From Leptobrachium leishanense (Eukaryota; Chordata; Amphibia; Anura; Megophryidae), in NCBI GenBank assembly GCA_009667805.1, contig CM019070.1, positions 57,230,735 to 57,294,734 of the forward strand: a DNA stretch of 64,000 bases, in the 5' to 3' direction. Positions 22,998 to 33,527 of the stretch are shown here, in pieces. The position numbers and the translations under genes are program-made. Within the stretch, counting starts at the first letter, position 1. Each line of letters begins with the position of its first letter. The notes under the pieces were generated by a model that saw nothing but the letters and a program-made list of their open reading frames with translations, was not told the origin of the DNA and did not search any database.

Positions 22998-23730
22998 GAA
23001 CACCGAGCGCAGCCAGTTCCTGGGGAGCACCGAGAGCAGCCAGTTCCTTGGGAGCAGCCAGTTCCTGGGGAGCACCAAGAGCAGCCAGTTCTTGAGAAAG
23101 CACCAAGAGCAGCCAGTTCCTGGGGAGCACCAAGAGCAGCCAGTTCCTGGGGAGCACCAAGAGCAGCCAGTTCCTGGGGAGCACCAAGAGCAGCCAGTTC
23201 CTGGGGAGCACCAAGAGCAGCCAGTTCCTGGGGAGCACCAAGAGCAGCCAGTTCCTGGGGAGCACCAAGAGCAGCCAGTTCCTGAGAAAGCACCAAGAGC
23301 AGCCAGTTCCTGAGAAAGCACCAAGAGCAGCCAGTTCCTGAGAAAGCACCAAGAGCAGCCAGTTCCTGAGAAAGCACCAAGAGCAGCCAGTTCCTGGGGA
23401 GCACCAAGAGCAGCCAGTTCCTGAGAAAGCACCAAGAGCAGCCAGTTCCTGGGGAGCACCAAGAGCAGCCAGTTCCTGGGGAGCACCAAGAGCAGCCAGT
23501 TCCTGGGGAGCACCAAGAGCAGCCAGTTCCTGGGGAGCACCAAGAGCAGCCAGTTCCTGGGGAGCACCAAGAGCAGCCAGTTCCTGGGGAGCACCAAGAG
23601 CAGCCAGTTCCTGGGGAGCACCAAGAGCAGCCAGTTCCTGGGGAGCACCAAGAGCAGCCAGTTCCTGGGGAGCACCAAGAGCAGCCAGTTCCTGGGGAGC
23701 ACCAAGAGCAGCCAGTTCCTGGGGAGCACT
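22998..23730. repeat. 27-bp minisatellite
   Basis: About 26 tandem units of CCAGTTCCTGGGGAGCACC followed by AAGAGCAG, 27 bp. A 28-bp variant (CTGAGAAAGC) is interspersed in a block at 23280-23450. Because 27 is a multiple of 3, several frames stay open; the 308-codon and 273-codon minus frames encode only a 9-residue repeat (APQELAALG) and are not genes. Units are highly uniform, suggesting recent expansion. Confidence 0.97.
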
Positions 23731-24815
23731 GAACCTATGTAATCTGTGTATATCTGGCTCTGATACTAGCCAGTGCCTTACCAGCCACTGAGAATTCTCA
23801 GTGTACATTTTAGTTTTCTGCAGGTATTATCACATCAGGAGGCAGGAAAGGAAGAGGAGCGAGCGATTTATAGAGTAAAAGGGAAAGAGTGAGAGCGAGA
23901 AAGGAGAGAGATGAGAGAAATGGAGAGGAAAACGTAGATACAAGGACAGATGGAAGAATACACAGGACACACAGATCTAGATGGGCAGACAGAATAACAT
24001 TCAAAAAGGATGCATAAAATAGGTAAAAGGACAGATTAACAAAAAGGACAAACAGAAAAGCACAATCAAATATTCATTGGGAGCCCCCCTTACCCAGCAG
24101 CCTTTTGCTTCACTGAGATTTGCATTGTGCACAGTGGCTCATGGTGTTGGGAGTACAGAGCTGCTGTCAGTCACTGTTTCCCACCCCACACCTTCCCATT
24201 ACAGATTCCCCCCCTCACCTTGCCATTACAGATTATTTTACCTGATTCAACGGGCCCCAGGTGGCGCCTGGGAACATTCAGAGGTAGCCACGCTGCCTGG
24301 GACCCGCTGCTGCAGGTAAGATGCATCAGCGGGTCCCAGGCATTAGAGAGGCCTGGGGGAACTTGCCCCGCGACCCAGTCCTCCCCTGGTCATGACCCAC
24401 TTTTGGGTCGTGACCCACTACTTGAGAAACACTGCGTTATAGCATACAATTATGACAAATGGAGCCCCACACACGAAGTACGTCCGCGCCGAATTGCGGG
24501 CGCATAATGGATGCGGCAAACGGACGCAGGTTAGGCAAGAACATAAATCCGCTAGAACGGACACACAAAGTGCGCTGCGTCCGCATAGCTTAGTGTGTGA
24601 GTGATGGAACGTAGTCGGACTGCATTTTTGACATCCAGCATTTTGACGGACAAAATGTTTTAGATAGTAATTTATTTTCCTTTTACATCAGTCAAACAAA
24701 ATGTCAGTCACAACAACGGACTGTGTGGCAACTACCTTGTCGTCAGTCAGAAAGTACGTCCGTTGTGCTCGGACGCACAGTCCGCACAAAATGCGTTTGC
24801 ATGACACGAGCCTTA

Positions 24816-25040
24816 GAGGAAGGAGATCGGAGCAGGACAGCCATGATCTCCTTCCTGTTGCAGCTCCCAACATGTACACACACTGGGAGTGCTCGGTATC
24901 GTTTCTTTGCAGACATTCCACCCATTCAACGAGACTCCGGGCAGCATGTCACACAATGGGGCTGCCCAAGGCTCCCAAGCGTGTGCCGCAGCGCTCAAGA
25001 GCTGAGTTCATGAGTGGCAGCAACCATACAGCTTGCCCCT
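24816..25040. repeat. Dispersed repeat W, copy 1
   Basis: Starts AGAGGAAGGAGATCGGAGCA and includes CTCCTTCCTGTTGCAGCTCC and CAGACATTCCACCCA. It is inverted with respect to 26060-26275, which reads GTTGCAGCAGGAACGGGATC and ACAATCTTCTTCCTCTC at its far end. No termini were defined. Confidence 0.5.
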
Positions 25041-26059
25041 AGACTGGAAATTTTAAAGTCAGGGGCCTGACCTGTAGATATCGGTTGTCCGTTCATCACA
25101 AGTCTTATCCATGAATTCCTTATTTGTACACTGCAAAATGGCACATAGAAGTTAGATTACAGCCAATTTAAAAGTGGGCATGGTGGGAAGAGTCTGACTC
25201 CATAGGTTTCCCGACCATAATTTTCAAAGAAGCCTTACTTACAAACCCAACACTGGAGGACAAGATGATATTTTTAATAAAACACATTAATCAAAGTCAC
25301 ATTAATAAAACACATTAATCAAAGTCTAGACAAATACTTTTAAATAAAGCTACTCATTCAAGTAACCATATGAACCACACAAACACAATTCTGAGATTGT
25401 CCCAATTTAACAAGACTTTAGGAAGCATTTGCCCTTTTTTTTTTTTTTTTTTTTTAGGCAAGAGGCATACGATTTAAATATAAAATACACTTATTCTTAA
25501 AGGACTGAGAGGAGATTAAGCAAAATTGGATGTGTTGTATTTAAAGAGGGGGGAAAAAAACTGATTATATGTTAAACTATTTTTGATAAATACAAACTAA
25601 ATTGGAAAAATATAATTGATAAGGGCATTGCACAAGATAACGCCATCACATACTCAGCTTCAATTGAAAGGGGGGGGGGGGGGGAAATCGCTTTACCCAG
25701 TGGAAGATTTGCTGTGTGACCATTTTCTATCTCACTGCGAGGGTAATAAAAATAGGCTTAAAATAAAATGACATCATTCTTTAAATGAAGATTGCTTTTT
25801 CTGGTGGGGGTAAAGCTGCAAATAGAGTTGACACACTTAACTGGATGACAAATAGGTCTACTTGTATGCCAAAATGGTCGAGCACGGAATATTTGGTGGC
25901 TGGGCACATATTCTACTTGCCGCTCTATTGCTTCGTCCGTAAACACAAAAATGAAAAAAAGTGAACTGTTACATAACTGAATATAAATTGGAGTTTTGTT
26001 TGATTAGGATAAAATACATTTCAAAAAATATTTCAGTTATTCAATAATTTTAGAAATTC
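25041..26059. other. Unassigned AT-rich stretch
   Basis: Holds a short tandem duplication (AAAACACATTAATCAAAGTC twice, 25279-25326), a poly-T run at 25436-25457 and a poly-G run at 25671-25684. No gene recognised. Confidence 0.5.
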
Positions 26060-26275
26060 CGTATGTGAGGCGTTCGGTACGGAATCCGGCTCCCGAGCAC
26101 TGTCGCTGACCTCAGCATGCGCAGGTAGCCTCTGGGCAGACCCAGCGTGTGATAAGCTGCTCAGCATCACACTGACTCCATGCATCACGTCTGCGGAGAA
26201 ACGCCTCACATCATGTGTATACGGTGGTAGTTGCAGCAGGAACGGGATCAAGGCTTTCCTGTCACAATCTTCTTC
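26060..26275. repeat. Dispersed repeat W, copy 2 (inverted)
   Basis: Diverged inverted partner of 24816-25040, about 1.1 kb apart. It contains AGCATGCGCAGG, ACACTGACTCCATGCATCAC and GCAGGAACGGGATCAAGG. Confidence 0.45.
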
Positions 26276-27027
26276 CTCTCAAGATATCTGATTCTCCTGG
26301 ATTTTGAAATCCAGAAGAATTACAATCCGAAATTCTGGGGTCCCACTCCCAAGCATTCTGGATTAGGGGGCACTACAGCTGTATATTTCTAGTAAAAATA
26401 ATATTAAAAAAAATCTATCCACTTCAGTCAATCTTGACCAAAATGTAATAAATGGTCTTACGGATATCTTTGACAAAAGGCAAAATTTCTCATGGAGTAT
26501 GTTCTACAGAAGCAGCTTTTTAGCAGTGATAAGTACAATTGCATTTTTCTTCATTATGGAACCTGTGTGTAGGAGATTGTTTTGTGACTTGCCTTTTCTT
26601 TTCAAATTTAATAAAAAGCTCAGCTTTATTGTATTCCTCGAGGGCAATTAGCGTCTTCGTAAAACGCAAAACTGGAATATTCACTTTCTGCCTGTGAAGC
26701 CATTGTTTTAAACATGTCGCAGCTGTGTGACAGAAACCGGCTATTGTTCACTTTGTATGTTGAAAAAGATCTATACAGGATTTAAAATGTTCCATTTAAA
26801 CTTACCGTTTTACCGTAAAAACATTACAAACGTCTTTAAAAGTATTGAAAATGTGATGCAGTTCCAAGATGGCTACCTCCATAACCTACATCATATAGAA
26901 CATGTACATTTAACTCATACAGCCATTGGGAGTTTGTGTTTTAACCACCACAAACGGCTTAAATATGCCCTCTCATCACACAGAGCAAATCAGAGAGCAC
27001 GCTGATGAAATGGCTGCATATTGTACA
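26276..27027. other. Unassigned non-coding stretch
   Basis: A 92-codon plus frame at 26727-27005 has no recognisable domain. No repeat termini were seen. Confidence 0.45.
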
Positions 27028-27031
27028 TTAA

Positions 27032-27289
27032 CCCGTTCACTGCTGAGGACGTGTGGAGAACATCCTCATTGACTCCTAAGGAAAGATAGGGGTTCCTTTG
27101 AACCCCAATATATCCCGACTGTTTTCAGCTAACAGGGTCATGTTTGGTATCATTAGAAAGGCCAGACCATGGCATTTCCAATGATACCAAACATGACCAT
27201 GTTTAAAGTAAAGAAAAAAAAATAACAATAGTAATAAAAAAAGAAAAAGGTGTTTTTATAAGACGTGAAATGGCTCAGCAGTGAAGGGG
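27032..27289. mobile_element. TTAA-P MITE, complete copy
   Basis: Flanked by TTAA at 27028-27031 and 27290-27293. Termini CCCGTTCACTGCTGAGG and GGCTCAGCAGTGAAGGGG are inverted repeats. The centre pairs GTCATGTTTGGTATCATT with AATGATACCAAACATGAC (27136-27198), so the element folds. Piggy-Bac-like by its TTAA duplication. Confidence 0.9.
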
Positions 27290-27488
27290 TTAATGTCTCC
27301 CAAAGTACAGGAGACGTTAATGTGCATGTAGCAGATTGAGAATGAGCTATTCCAACCAGCTCGTTCTCCATCTGCCACTGACGTTATTCTGAAAACAATA
27401 AGGTCTTTAAGACTCTGGTGTTAAACGCTTCTGCACAATCACCTAACAATTTAGGGTAACCCCAACTAAAAATCCCATACTCACCTTA

Positions 27489-28496
27489 GGGCCCTATTAC
27501 AATCTTAATGCTAGCGTTATAACTCAGATATGTGAGAGTTAACTCTAGGTTAAGTGACTTTAACACATGCCCTCAAATTACATTCCTAACGGGTTATAAA
27601 AAAAAAAAACGTTCCCGCATCAGTCATTGCACGAGCTTACTTTACTTTGTAATCCCCATGCTCCCCATGTTAATTAAAGGTAAAGCAAAGTCCTAATGCT
27701 AATTAACGCACCGATGTGGTAGCGAAAAAGTTAACCACAGCTGGGAGCTGGTGCTAATTGATTCCGCTTCCGCAGAATAAGTTAGCACCAGCTGTAAACA
27801 CACCCCCCCTCAGATACTCTCCTCTCAACCCGATCCACCGCTTCTGGCCACTGAGAGCAGAGAAAGACTAGGAACAAATAGTCACCAGTTTCCCTCTGTA
27901 GCCCTGCTCGATCTCACGAGATCGTGTAAGGCTTGCGGCCAGGCAGCAAAACTCTAATCCTTCGGACTCTATGAGGTGATACTCGCGACGGGGCCGAAGC
28001 ACTGCCTCGAGTATCAGGGAGGGTAGTGCTACATTACGGGGCAGGCTGCCGAATTGGATGCTATGAGAAAACCTGCACGTTTTCCCAGTTAGCGTCCCGG
28101 TTTTAGCATCATAAAGGTAATATGGGCCTTGGTGGCGAGAGCGGCACAGCCCACCACTTTTACTCTGCGGGCAGAGGAACACTGGGAACAAATAACTCCC
28201 AGTGTTCCTCTGTATACTTCCATTGTAAGTGTCCTTGGGCAAGACACCTAACGGTAAATACTCGCCACCCAGGACATACTTGAAAATGAGAGAAATCTCA
28301 AGATATCCTTCCTGGTAAAATCCTTTCTCAAAAAAAAAAAAAATTTGCCCCGCCTGATCATGTCTGTCTCCATGGGGTTGTATGGACTCCTTGAGCAGAT
28401 AAGACCAGCAAAGGTAAGCACCGCCGGTATTATTTAATACCGCAGCAGGATGAAGACTGGAGCCACTCAGAAAGCAGCTCCCTTGTAATACGGGCG
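27489..28496. mobile_element. Harb-R, complete copy with SINE-S inserted
   Basis: Ends GGGCCCTATTACAATC and CTTGTAATACGGGC form imperfect inverted repeats flanked by TTA (27486-27488, 28497-28499), as for PIF/Harbinger. An internal palindrome GATCTCACGAGATC is at 27910. A truncated SINE-S lies at 28224-28345. The 124-codon minus frame (27868-28242) is within the repeat and is not a gene. Confidence 0.75.
28224..28345 (+). mobile_element. SINE-S, 5'-truncated
   Basis: Runs from AAGTGTCCTTGGGCAAGACA through CGCCACCCAGGACATACTTG and TATCCTTCCTGGTAAAATCC to a poly-A tail at 28329-28342. The tRNA-like head is missing, as is common for incomplete reverse transcription. Confidence 0.85.
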
Positions 28497-28499
28497 TTA

Positions 28500-29415
28500 A
28501 ACTGCAGGCATTACTGGGAAAAGGTAAAATGCAAAGAAAAGTAAAAACGCAGAATTTAGAAAAAAGTCCAGGGTTGTGTGTGAAACTGAGAGCCCATAGT
28601 GAACATAAAACTCAAATAATTATCTCATGTTCCCACATGAAAGCTTTTTATCAAATAAAACTGCTTAAACCTATACATTATTCCCCTTGCTCCCAAGGGA
28701 AAGAGACTATCATGACTAAAATGATTCAATGTGTTCACTAGCCGACGTTAAAAATGCTTATCCATAAAAAAAACCTTACTTGGAAATTAGTGCGCCTGTC
28801 ACAACTTAAATTACAACCATATAAAAGAGGCACTCACTCCCTTCAAATCAAAGAAGGGCAATGATTCATAGGGTGGGAGAGCATCAAATGGATATAGATA
28901 TATATATAAAATATACACAGCCAAGAGTGGATTTCCACTTTCATTGTAGTATTACTTTAATAATCTATGCAGAATCTGAAAATAATTTTTTTTGACTGTA
29001 CCCCACTTTAAAAAAAGTCTTCTTTTATTTGAGCCAACTATGATCAACTCAAATATTATCAAAAGCTAGAATAAAATGTTTCCAGTTGTTGCATTTATAA
29101 TGGTCCCAAGAACCAGAAGGCTGACTACCAGGCGTTGATTGACAACCTTCAGGTTTTTTGCAGTGGCCAGTGACGGCTGGGGAGGGAACTTGTGACTCCA
29201 ACAACATTGAAACTCATTAAATGGTCATGATGTCTAAAATAACCTTCTTAAGCATCCACAAAAAAAGGGAAGTAAAAAAAGGTCCTTAACCGGGCCCCAG
29301 ATATGCTGTGGAGGGAAGCACGTTTTACAGCTGACTTTGTGACAATGCTCCTCCCATGAGGAACAGTCACCAACACATCGGCTGTGAAAGTGGGCTTTCA
29401 GTGAAGCTCTAATTG
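28500..29415. other. Unassigned non-coding stretch
   Basis: Includes a short AT repeat at 28893-28905 and an unsupported 70-codon frame. No termini or gene motifs. Confidence 0.5.
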
Positions 29416-29608
29416 TAGGGATGCACCGATAGCACTTTAAGACCGAGTACCGATACTTTTTAAAAGTACTCACCGATACCGAGTACCGATACTGTTCTTT
29501 AATGTCATGTGACGCTTTCCAATAAGAACAGACCATATAAAAGTGCCCCCAGCTCACATGTATATATATATCCCCCCCCAAGATATATATATATATATAT
29601 ATATATCA

Positions 29609-31212
29609 CAGTTGTGTTCAAAATTATTCAACCCCCAATGCTGTAAAGGGTTTTAGGGAATTTAGTGTACATTTGTAATTGTATTCAGAATGAAATCCTA
29701 CAAGGACTTTTTAAAGAACCATATGCAACTAAAATTACATCAATTGGTTTTGTAATACAGTAGTAAATGTTTCTTTTGTGAATTCTTCATTGACACAATT
29801 ATTCAACCCCTTAAAGACTACCACTCTGAAGAACAGAGGTTCATTCAAGTGTTTTCAAACACCTGTGGATGTCACGGAGCAGCAATAAAGCATAATAAGC
29901 ACCAATTAGGCAGCTTTAAAAAATGACTGTGATACTCAGCTCCTTCTAGACATTTACTGGTGTGGTTACAAACATGGTGAAGTCAAGAGAATGGTCCAAG
30001 AAGACAAGAGAAAAGGTGATTACTCTTCACAGGAAGGGCAATGGCTATAAGAAGATTGCAAAGATGTTAAACATACCAAGAGAGACCATAGGAAGCATCA
30101 TTCGCAAATTCAAGGCAAAGGGCACTGTTGAAACGCTACCTGGTCGTGGCAGAAAGAAGATGCTAACTTCGACTGCTGTGCGCTACCTGAAGCGTAGAGT
30201 GGAGAAAAGTCCCCGTGTGACTGCTGAGGAACTGAGAAAAGATTTGTCAGATGTGGGTACTGAAGTTTCAGCTCAGACAATACGGCGCACACTGCGTAAT
30301 GAAGGCCTCCATGCCAGAACTCCCAGGCGCACCCCCTTGCTGTCTCCAAAGAATAAGAAGAGTCGACTGCAGTATGCCAAAAGTCATGTGGACAAACCAC
30401 AGAAGTTTTGGGATAGTGTTCTGTGGACTGATGAAACAAAATTAGAACTGTTTGGGCCCATGGATCAACGCTATGTTTGGAGGAGGAAGAACAAGGCCTA
30501 TGAAGAAAAGAACACCTTGCCTACTGTGAAGCATGGCGGGGGTCAATCATGCTTTGAGGCTGTTTTGCTTCTGCAGGTACAGGGAAGCTTCAGCGTGTGC
30601 AAGGTACCATGAATTCTCTTCAGTACCAGGAGATATTGGATGACAATGTGATGCAGTCCGTCACAAACCTGAGGCTTGGGAGACGTTGGACCTTTCAACA
30701 GGACAATGATCCCAAGCATACCTCCAAGTCCACTAGAGCATGGTTGCAGATTAAAGGCTGGAACATTTTGGAGTGGCCATCGCAGTCACCTGACTTAAAT
30801 CCCATTGAGAACCTCTGGTGGGACTTAAAGAAAGCAGTTGCAGTGCGCAAGCCTAAGAATGTGACTGAACTGGAGGCTTTGCCCATGACGAATGGGCGAA
30901 GATACCCGTAGATCGCTGCAAGACACTTGTGTCAAGCTATGCTTCACGTTTAAAAGCTGTTATAACTGTAAAAGGATGTTGTACTAAGTACTAAGATAGA
31001 ATGTCACTTGGGGGTTTAATAAAACTGATAATGATGTGAGCACAGAAAAGACATTTGTGGTTATTTCATTATAAATGTTATGTTATATTTGTCTGACCTA
31101 CACGTGCCTCTTTGATTTAATGGTAAGCAAGAGGACTGAATGATCAAAATCAATGTCAAACTGGCCAAAACACTCAATTTCAGTGGGGGTTGAATAATTT
31201 TGAACACAACTG
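29609..31212 (+). mobile_element. Tc1-like transposon, 1.6 kb
   Basis: Terminal inverted repeats of 29 bp match perfectly (29609-29637 and 31184-31212), beginning CAGTTGTGTTCAAAATTATT. The right flank is TA (31213-31214). The left flank is CA, probably a mutated TA within the (AT)n target at 29584-29606. Length and the single transposase region match full-size Tc1 elements. The coding region is broken, so this copy is inactive although its ends look intact. Confidence 0.95.
29974..30994 (+). pseudogene. Tc1 transposase, frameshifted
   Basis: The N-terminal part has the paired-like helix-turn-helix region (KTREKVITLHRKGNGYKKIA) and a GRGRKK basic patch, as in Tc1-family DNA-binding domains. 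Catalytic region: first Asp in VLWTDETKLELFG, second in FQQDNDPKHTSK, and Glu in PDLNPIENLWWDLK, so the DDE triad is present in pieces. One frameshift lies near 30540-30550, a TGA replaces the expected Trp codon at about 30558, and a second shift lies near 30885, after which the C-terminus (VDRCKTLVSSYASRLKAV) continues to 30994. The start could be 29962 or 29974; I chose the latter as MVKSRE resembles family starts. Confidence 0.93.
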
Positions 31213-31305
31213 TATATATTCATACTGCCCCAGCTCATGGGATATGCCCCAGCTCACTCTGGGATTTGTCCCAGCTCAGTCAGGGATCCCCCCCCCCGGC
31301 ACTCT

Positions 31306-31700
31306 CCACGATGATACTTACCTTCCTGGGCAAAAGTCTCCGCTTGTGCGCTCGTTGGAAGGTCCCCAGCCGCGACCATGTTATCGCAGCTGGGGGCCTT
31401 CCAACGAGCGCACGAATGGAAACTTTCCCGGAGTCGCCCAGGAAGGTAAGTATCATCGCGGAGAGCTCCAGGTGCCTGTCCGAGTGCTCTATCGGCATTC
31501 GGACAGGCCCTGCAGCTGCTCACTGTGTTTATAATTGCCTTCCTGAGCGACGCCGGGAAAGTCTCTGCGCGTGTGCTCGTTGGAAGGCCCCCAGCCGCGA
31601 TCACATGGTCCCACGTGGTCGCAGCTGGGGGCATTCCAACGAGCACACGCGCAAAGACTTTCCCGGCGTCGCCCAGGAAGGTAAGTATAAACACAGTGAG
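31306..31700. repeat. Two tandem palindromes of hAT-A
   Basis: The first pairs ACTTACCTTCCTGGGCAAAA (31316) with GTCGCCCAGGAAGGTAAGT (ending 31451). The second pairs CTTCCTGAGCGACGCCGGGA (31540) with CCCGGCGTCGCCCAGGAAGG (about 31662). Each end carries AAGGTAAGTAT, a strong 5' splice-site match. Multiple opposing open frames here are palindrome shadows. Confidence 0.88.
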
Positions 31701-31927
31701 CAGCTGCAGGGCCTGTCCGAATGCTGATAGAGCATTCAGACAGCCGCCCCAGCCCCGCGGATGCCGGCAAGCCGGCTCAATGCTGGCTTCCGGTATCGGG
31801 GAAAATATCGGGGGGTATTGCACGAGTACCAAGTACTCCTGCAGTACCCGGTATCGGCACCGATACTAGTATCGGTACAACCCTAATTGCCAAACTATAT
31901 AATTTTGCAGATTTGATTTCACATGAG

Positions 31928-32123
31928 TTTTTTTGAGAAAGTATTTTACCAGGAAGGATACATTGAGATTTCGCTCGTTTTCAAGTATGTCCTGGGTGGC
32001 GAGTATGTACAGTTAGGTGTCTTGCCCAAGGACACTTACTGGAGAGGTGCTCTTGCCGGGATCGAACCCATGTCTCCATGGTCATAGAGCAGTGATGTTA
32101 CCTCTACTCCACCCAGCACCACT
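31928..32123 (-). mobile_element. SINE-S, near full length
   Basis: From the right: CTGGGTGGAGTAGAGGTAAC head, GGGTTCGATCCC box B-like motif (complement at about 32058-32069), GTGTCCTTGGGCAAGACACC, then CACCCAGGACATACTTG and the tail TATCCTTCCTGGTAAAATAC, ending in a T-run (31928-31934) that is the poly-A tail on the other strand. Confidence 0.9.
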
Positions 32124-32585
32124 TTAAACCTTTCTTGCCGCAGGATGTTCAATGCTGTCCTGGCAGTGGGAGGGCTTGGAAGACGCAGGGCGTACCGGTA
32201 TGCCCCACTGTCTTCATTGGGCTGCCTCGACCCCTCCTCGCAGCTGACACGCATCATTGGCTGCAGTGGGACGGCTTGAACCGTTACATGAAAAATACTA
32301 AACACATTTTGCAGATTATCAAGGTAAGCAGGGCAAATTGTCAAAGTTGAATTTGATAAAGACTTTGATACAAAAAAGAAAAGGGCGCAAGATAGGTGGA
32401 AATTGAAAAAAATACCTCTGGAGCAGCCCAGATACAGTTAGGGTACTTCTAGGGTTCACAGATTGATATCTTTAAAGAGCGCTTTTGCTTCTTAGTTGGT
32501 TAATATAGCATGCACTGAAAAATCAAAAAAAGAGCATATATTGTGCAGTATATTTAATAATTTATTTTTTTTAAAAAATCAGTGT
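32124..32585. other. Unassigned non-coding stretch
   Basis: Two opposed frames at 32036-32350 overlap SINE-S and unassigned sequence, without known domains. Confidence 0.45.
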
Positions 32586-32588
32586 TAA

Positions 32589-33015
32589 GGCTAGGGTCAA
32601 ATCAAAGCATTTTTACACGCGAACGTCAAAAAGTGCGTCCGAATGCATGGACGTATTTTTTCACGGAATGCGCAAAAACAGTCATACGATGCGCAATTTT
32701 TTTGCATGATTTTTTATGGATCCAAATCAGGAAACTTTAGGTGTCTGGACGTTATGTTGGACGGACATGAGCAGCGTCTGACGTCTCCTAATCACGCACA
32801 CACGCCGCTAGGGGACGCAGCGCACTCTGTACGTCAGTACTAGCGGTTCTGCGTTCCCGAAATAATGCGTTCAAATTCCACTTGCGTTGCACGGCCGGAC
32901 TTTTGTGCAGCCGTACTTCGTATATTGGCCGTCATTGCCCGTCATTTGCTGCTACTGCGGCCGTAATTAAGTGCGCCAGAACGCACGTTAAAAGTGCGCT
33001 GGTCTGACCCCAGCC
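32589..33015. mobile_element. Harb-H copy, second subfamily
   Basis: Left GGCTAGGGTCAAATCAAAGC and right CTGGTCTGACCCCAGCC, flanked by TAA on both sides (32586-32588, 33016-33018). Body: GTCCGAATGCATGGACGT, TCACGGAATGCGCAA, GTCTGGACGTTATGTTGG, ACGTCTCCTAATCACGCACA, TGTACGTCAGTACTAGCGGT. The same order is found at 45271-45700 and, in complement, at 54109-54544. Confidence 0.88.
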
Positions 33016-33328
33016 TAAAACAAACTCACAAAAATACAGCACAAATAAATGTGCAAAACAGCATTTGCCACAATGGCCAGAACCTCCCGATTTCTGTACT
33101 CCAAACCTCCGGTCTGCAGTCCATCAACATAAAGATCGAAGCCCGTTGGATTGGAATGGAACGCTGGCTCAGCATAAACTGGAGTTCGTTAGAATGGAAC
33201 ACTTGCTCAGCATGGATATTCGGCTTGGTCTCTGGCTCTTTGAGAACTTTGCATTTCGTGGGGCACACCCACTTCCTCAGGAGCTCAAACAACACCAGTA
33301 CAATAAAGTACAATACAATACAGTACCG
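33016..33328. other. Unassigned non-coding stretch
   Basis: Includes a small internal repeat (CTGGCTCAGCATAAACTGGA and ACTTGCTCAGCATGGATAT) and a CAATACAATAC run before SINE-S. Frames of up to 148 codons crossing into SINE-S are not supported as genes. Confidence 0.4.
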
Positions 33329-33527
33329 GCTGGGTGGAGTAGAGGTAACATCACTGCTCTGCATGGAGAGAGCCTGTGGAGACATGGGTTCGATCCCAGC
33401 GAGCACCTCTCCAGTAAGTGTCCTTGGGCAAGACACCTAACGGTACATACTCGCCACCCAGGACATACTTGAAAAGGAGAGAAATCTCAATGTATCCTTC
33501 CTGGTAAAATACTTTCTCAAAAAAAAT
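33329..33527 (+). mobile_element. SINE-S, near full length
   Basis: Head GGCTGGGTGGAGTAGAGGTA (possible box A, 33331-33345), box B GGTTCGATCCC at 33387-33397, then GTGTCCTTGGGCAAGACACC, and the tail CACCCAGGACATACTTGAAA...TATCCTTCCTGGTAAAATAC with final A-run (33518-33527). The A/B spacing fits a tRNA-derived pol III promoter. The tail matches LINE-X (18672-18760). Confidence 0.92.

Larger units (their letters stand above)
20652..24434. mobile_element. hAT-E element inserted in Harb-H
   Basis: Left terminus CAGTGGTTCTCAACCTGTGG and right terminus CTACTTGAGAAACACTG are inverted repeats of the general hAT-Charlie/SPIN type (from memory). A perfect 8-bp duplication, CGTTATAG, flanks it (20644-20651, 24435-24442). 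The uninterrupted Harb-H copy at 37361 shows the empty site (CGTGATAGCATGAC). The interior holds MITE-D, TTAA-F and a 27-bp minisatellite. No transposase motif is seen, so it is non-autonomous. Confidence 0.92.
20588..24812. mobile_element. Harb-H copy 2, split by hAT-E
   Basis: Left terminus GGCTCGTGTCAGACGAGCG and right terminus GCATGACACGAGCC are inverted repeats. Without the 3.8-kb hAT-E insertion the body matches 37361-37809 through ACGTCCGTTATAGCATAC, TGGAGCCCCACACACGAAGT, CCGCTAGAACGG, AAAGTGCGCTGCGTCCGCA and GTGTGAGTGATGGAACGT. Flanks TGA and TTA would be a decayed 3-bp duplication. Confidence 0.85.
29416..31885 (+). mobile_element. hAT-A copy 2, split by Tc1
   Basis: Starts TAGGGATGCACCGATAGCAC and ends AGTATCGGTACAACCCTA. 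The uninterrupted copy at 43693-44311 gives the empty site: CCCCCAAGATAGATATCTATC joined to ATTCATACTGCCCCAGCTC. The interior has AGCTCATGGGATATGCCCC units and two successive palindromes (31306-31455 and 31540-31690). The 8-bp duplication is no longer recognisable. Confidence 0.85.

Noticed and set aside
22882..23808. Minus frames of 308 and 273 codons
   Set aside because: The 27-bp unit keeps all frames open; the peptides are nine-residue repeats.
31200..31832. Frames of 114-192 codons in the hAT-A palindromes
   Set aside because: Opposing frames arise because the sequence is self-complementary; both strands look open for the same reason.
29416..31893. An 8-bp duplication for hAT-A copy 2
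   Set aside because: The flanks (TCTAATTG and ATTGCCAA) share only ATTG out of register, so I did not claim one.
33331..33397. Functional tRNA gene
   Set aside because: Box A- and B-like motifs are present, but no cloverleaf with proper stems could be traced, and the sequence continues into a LINE-like tail and poly-A, as for a SINE.
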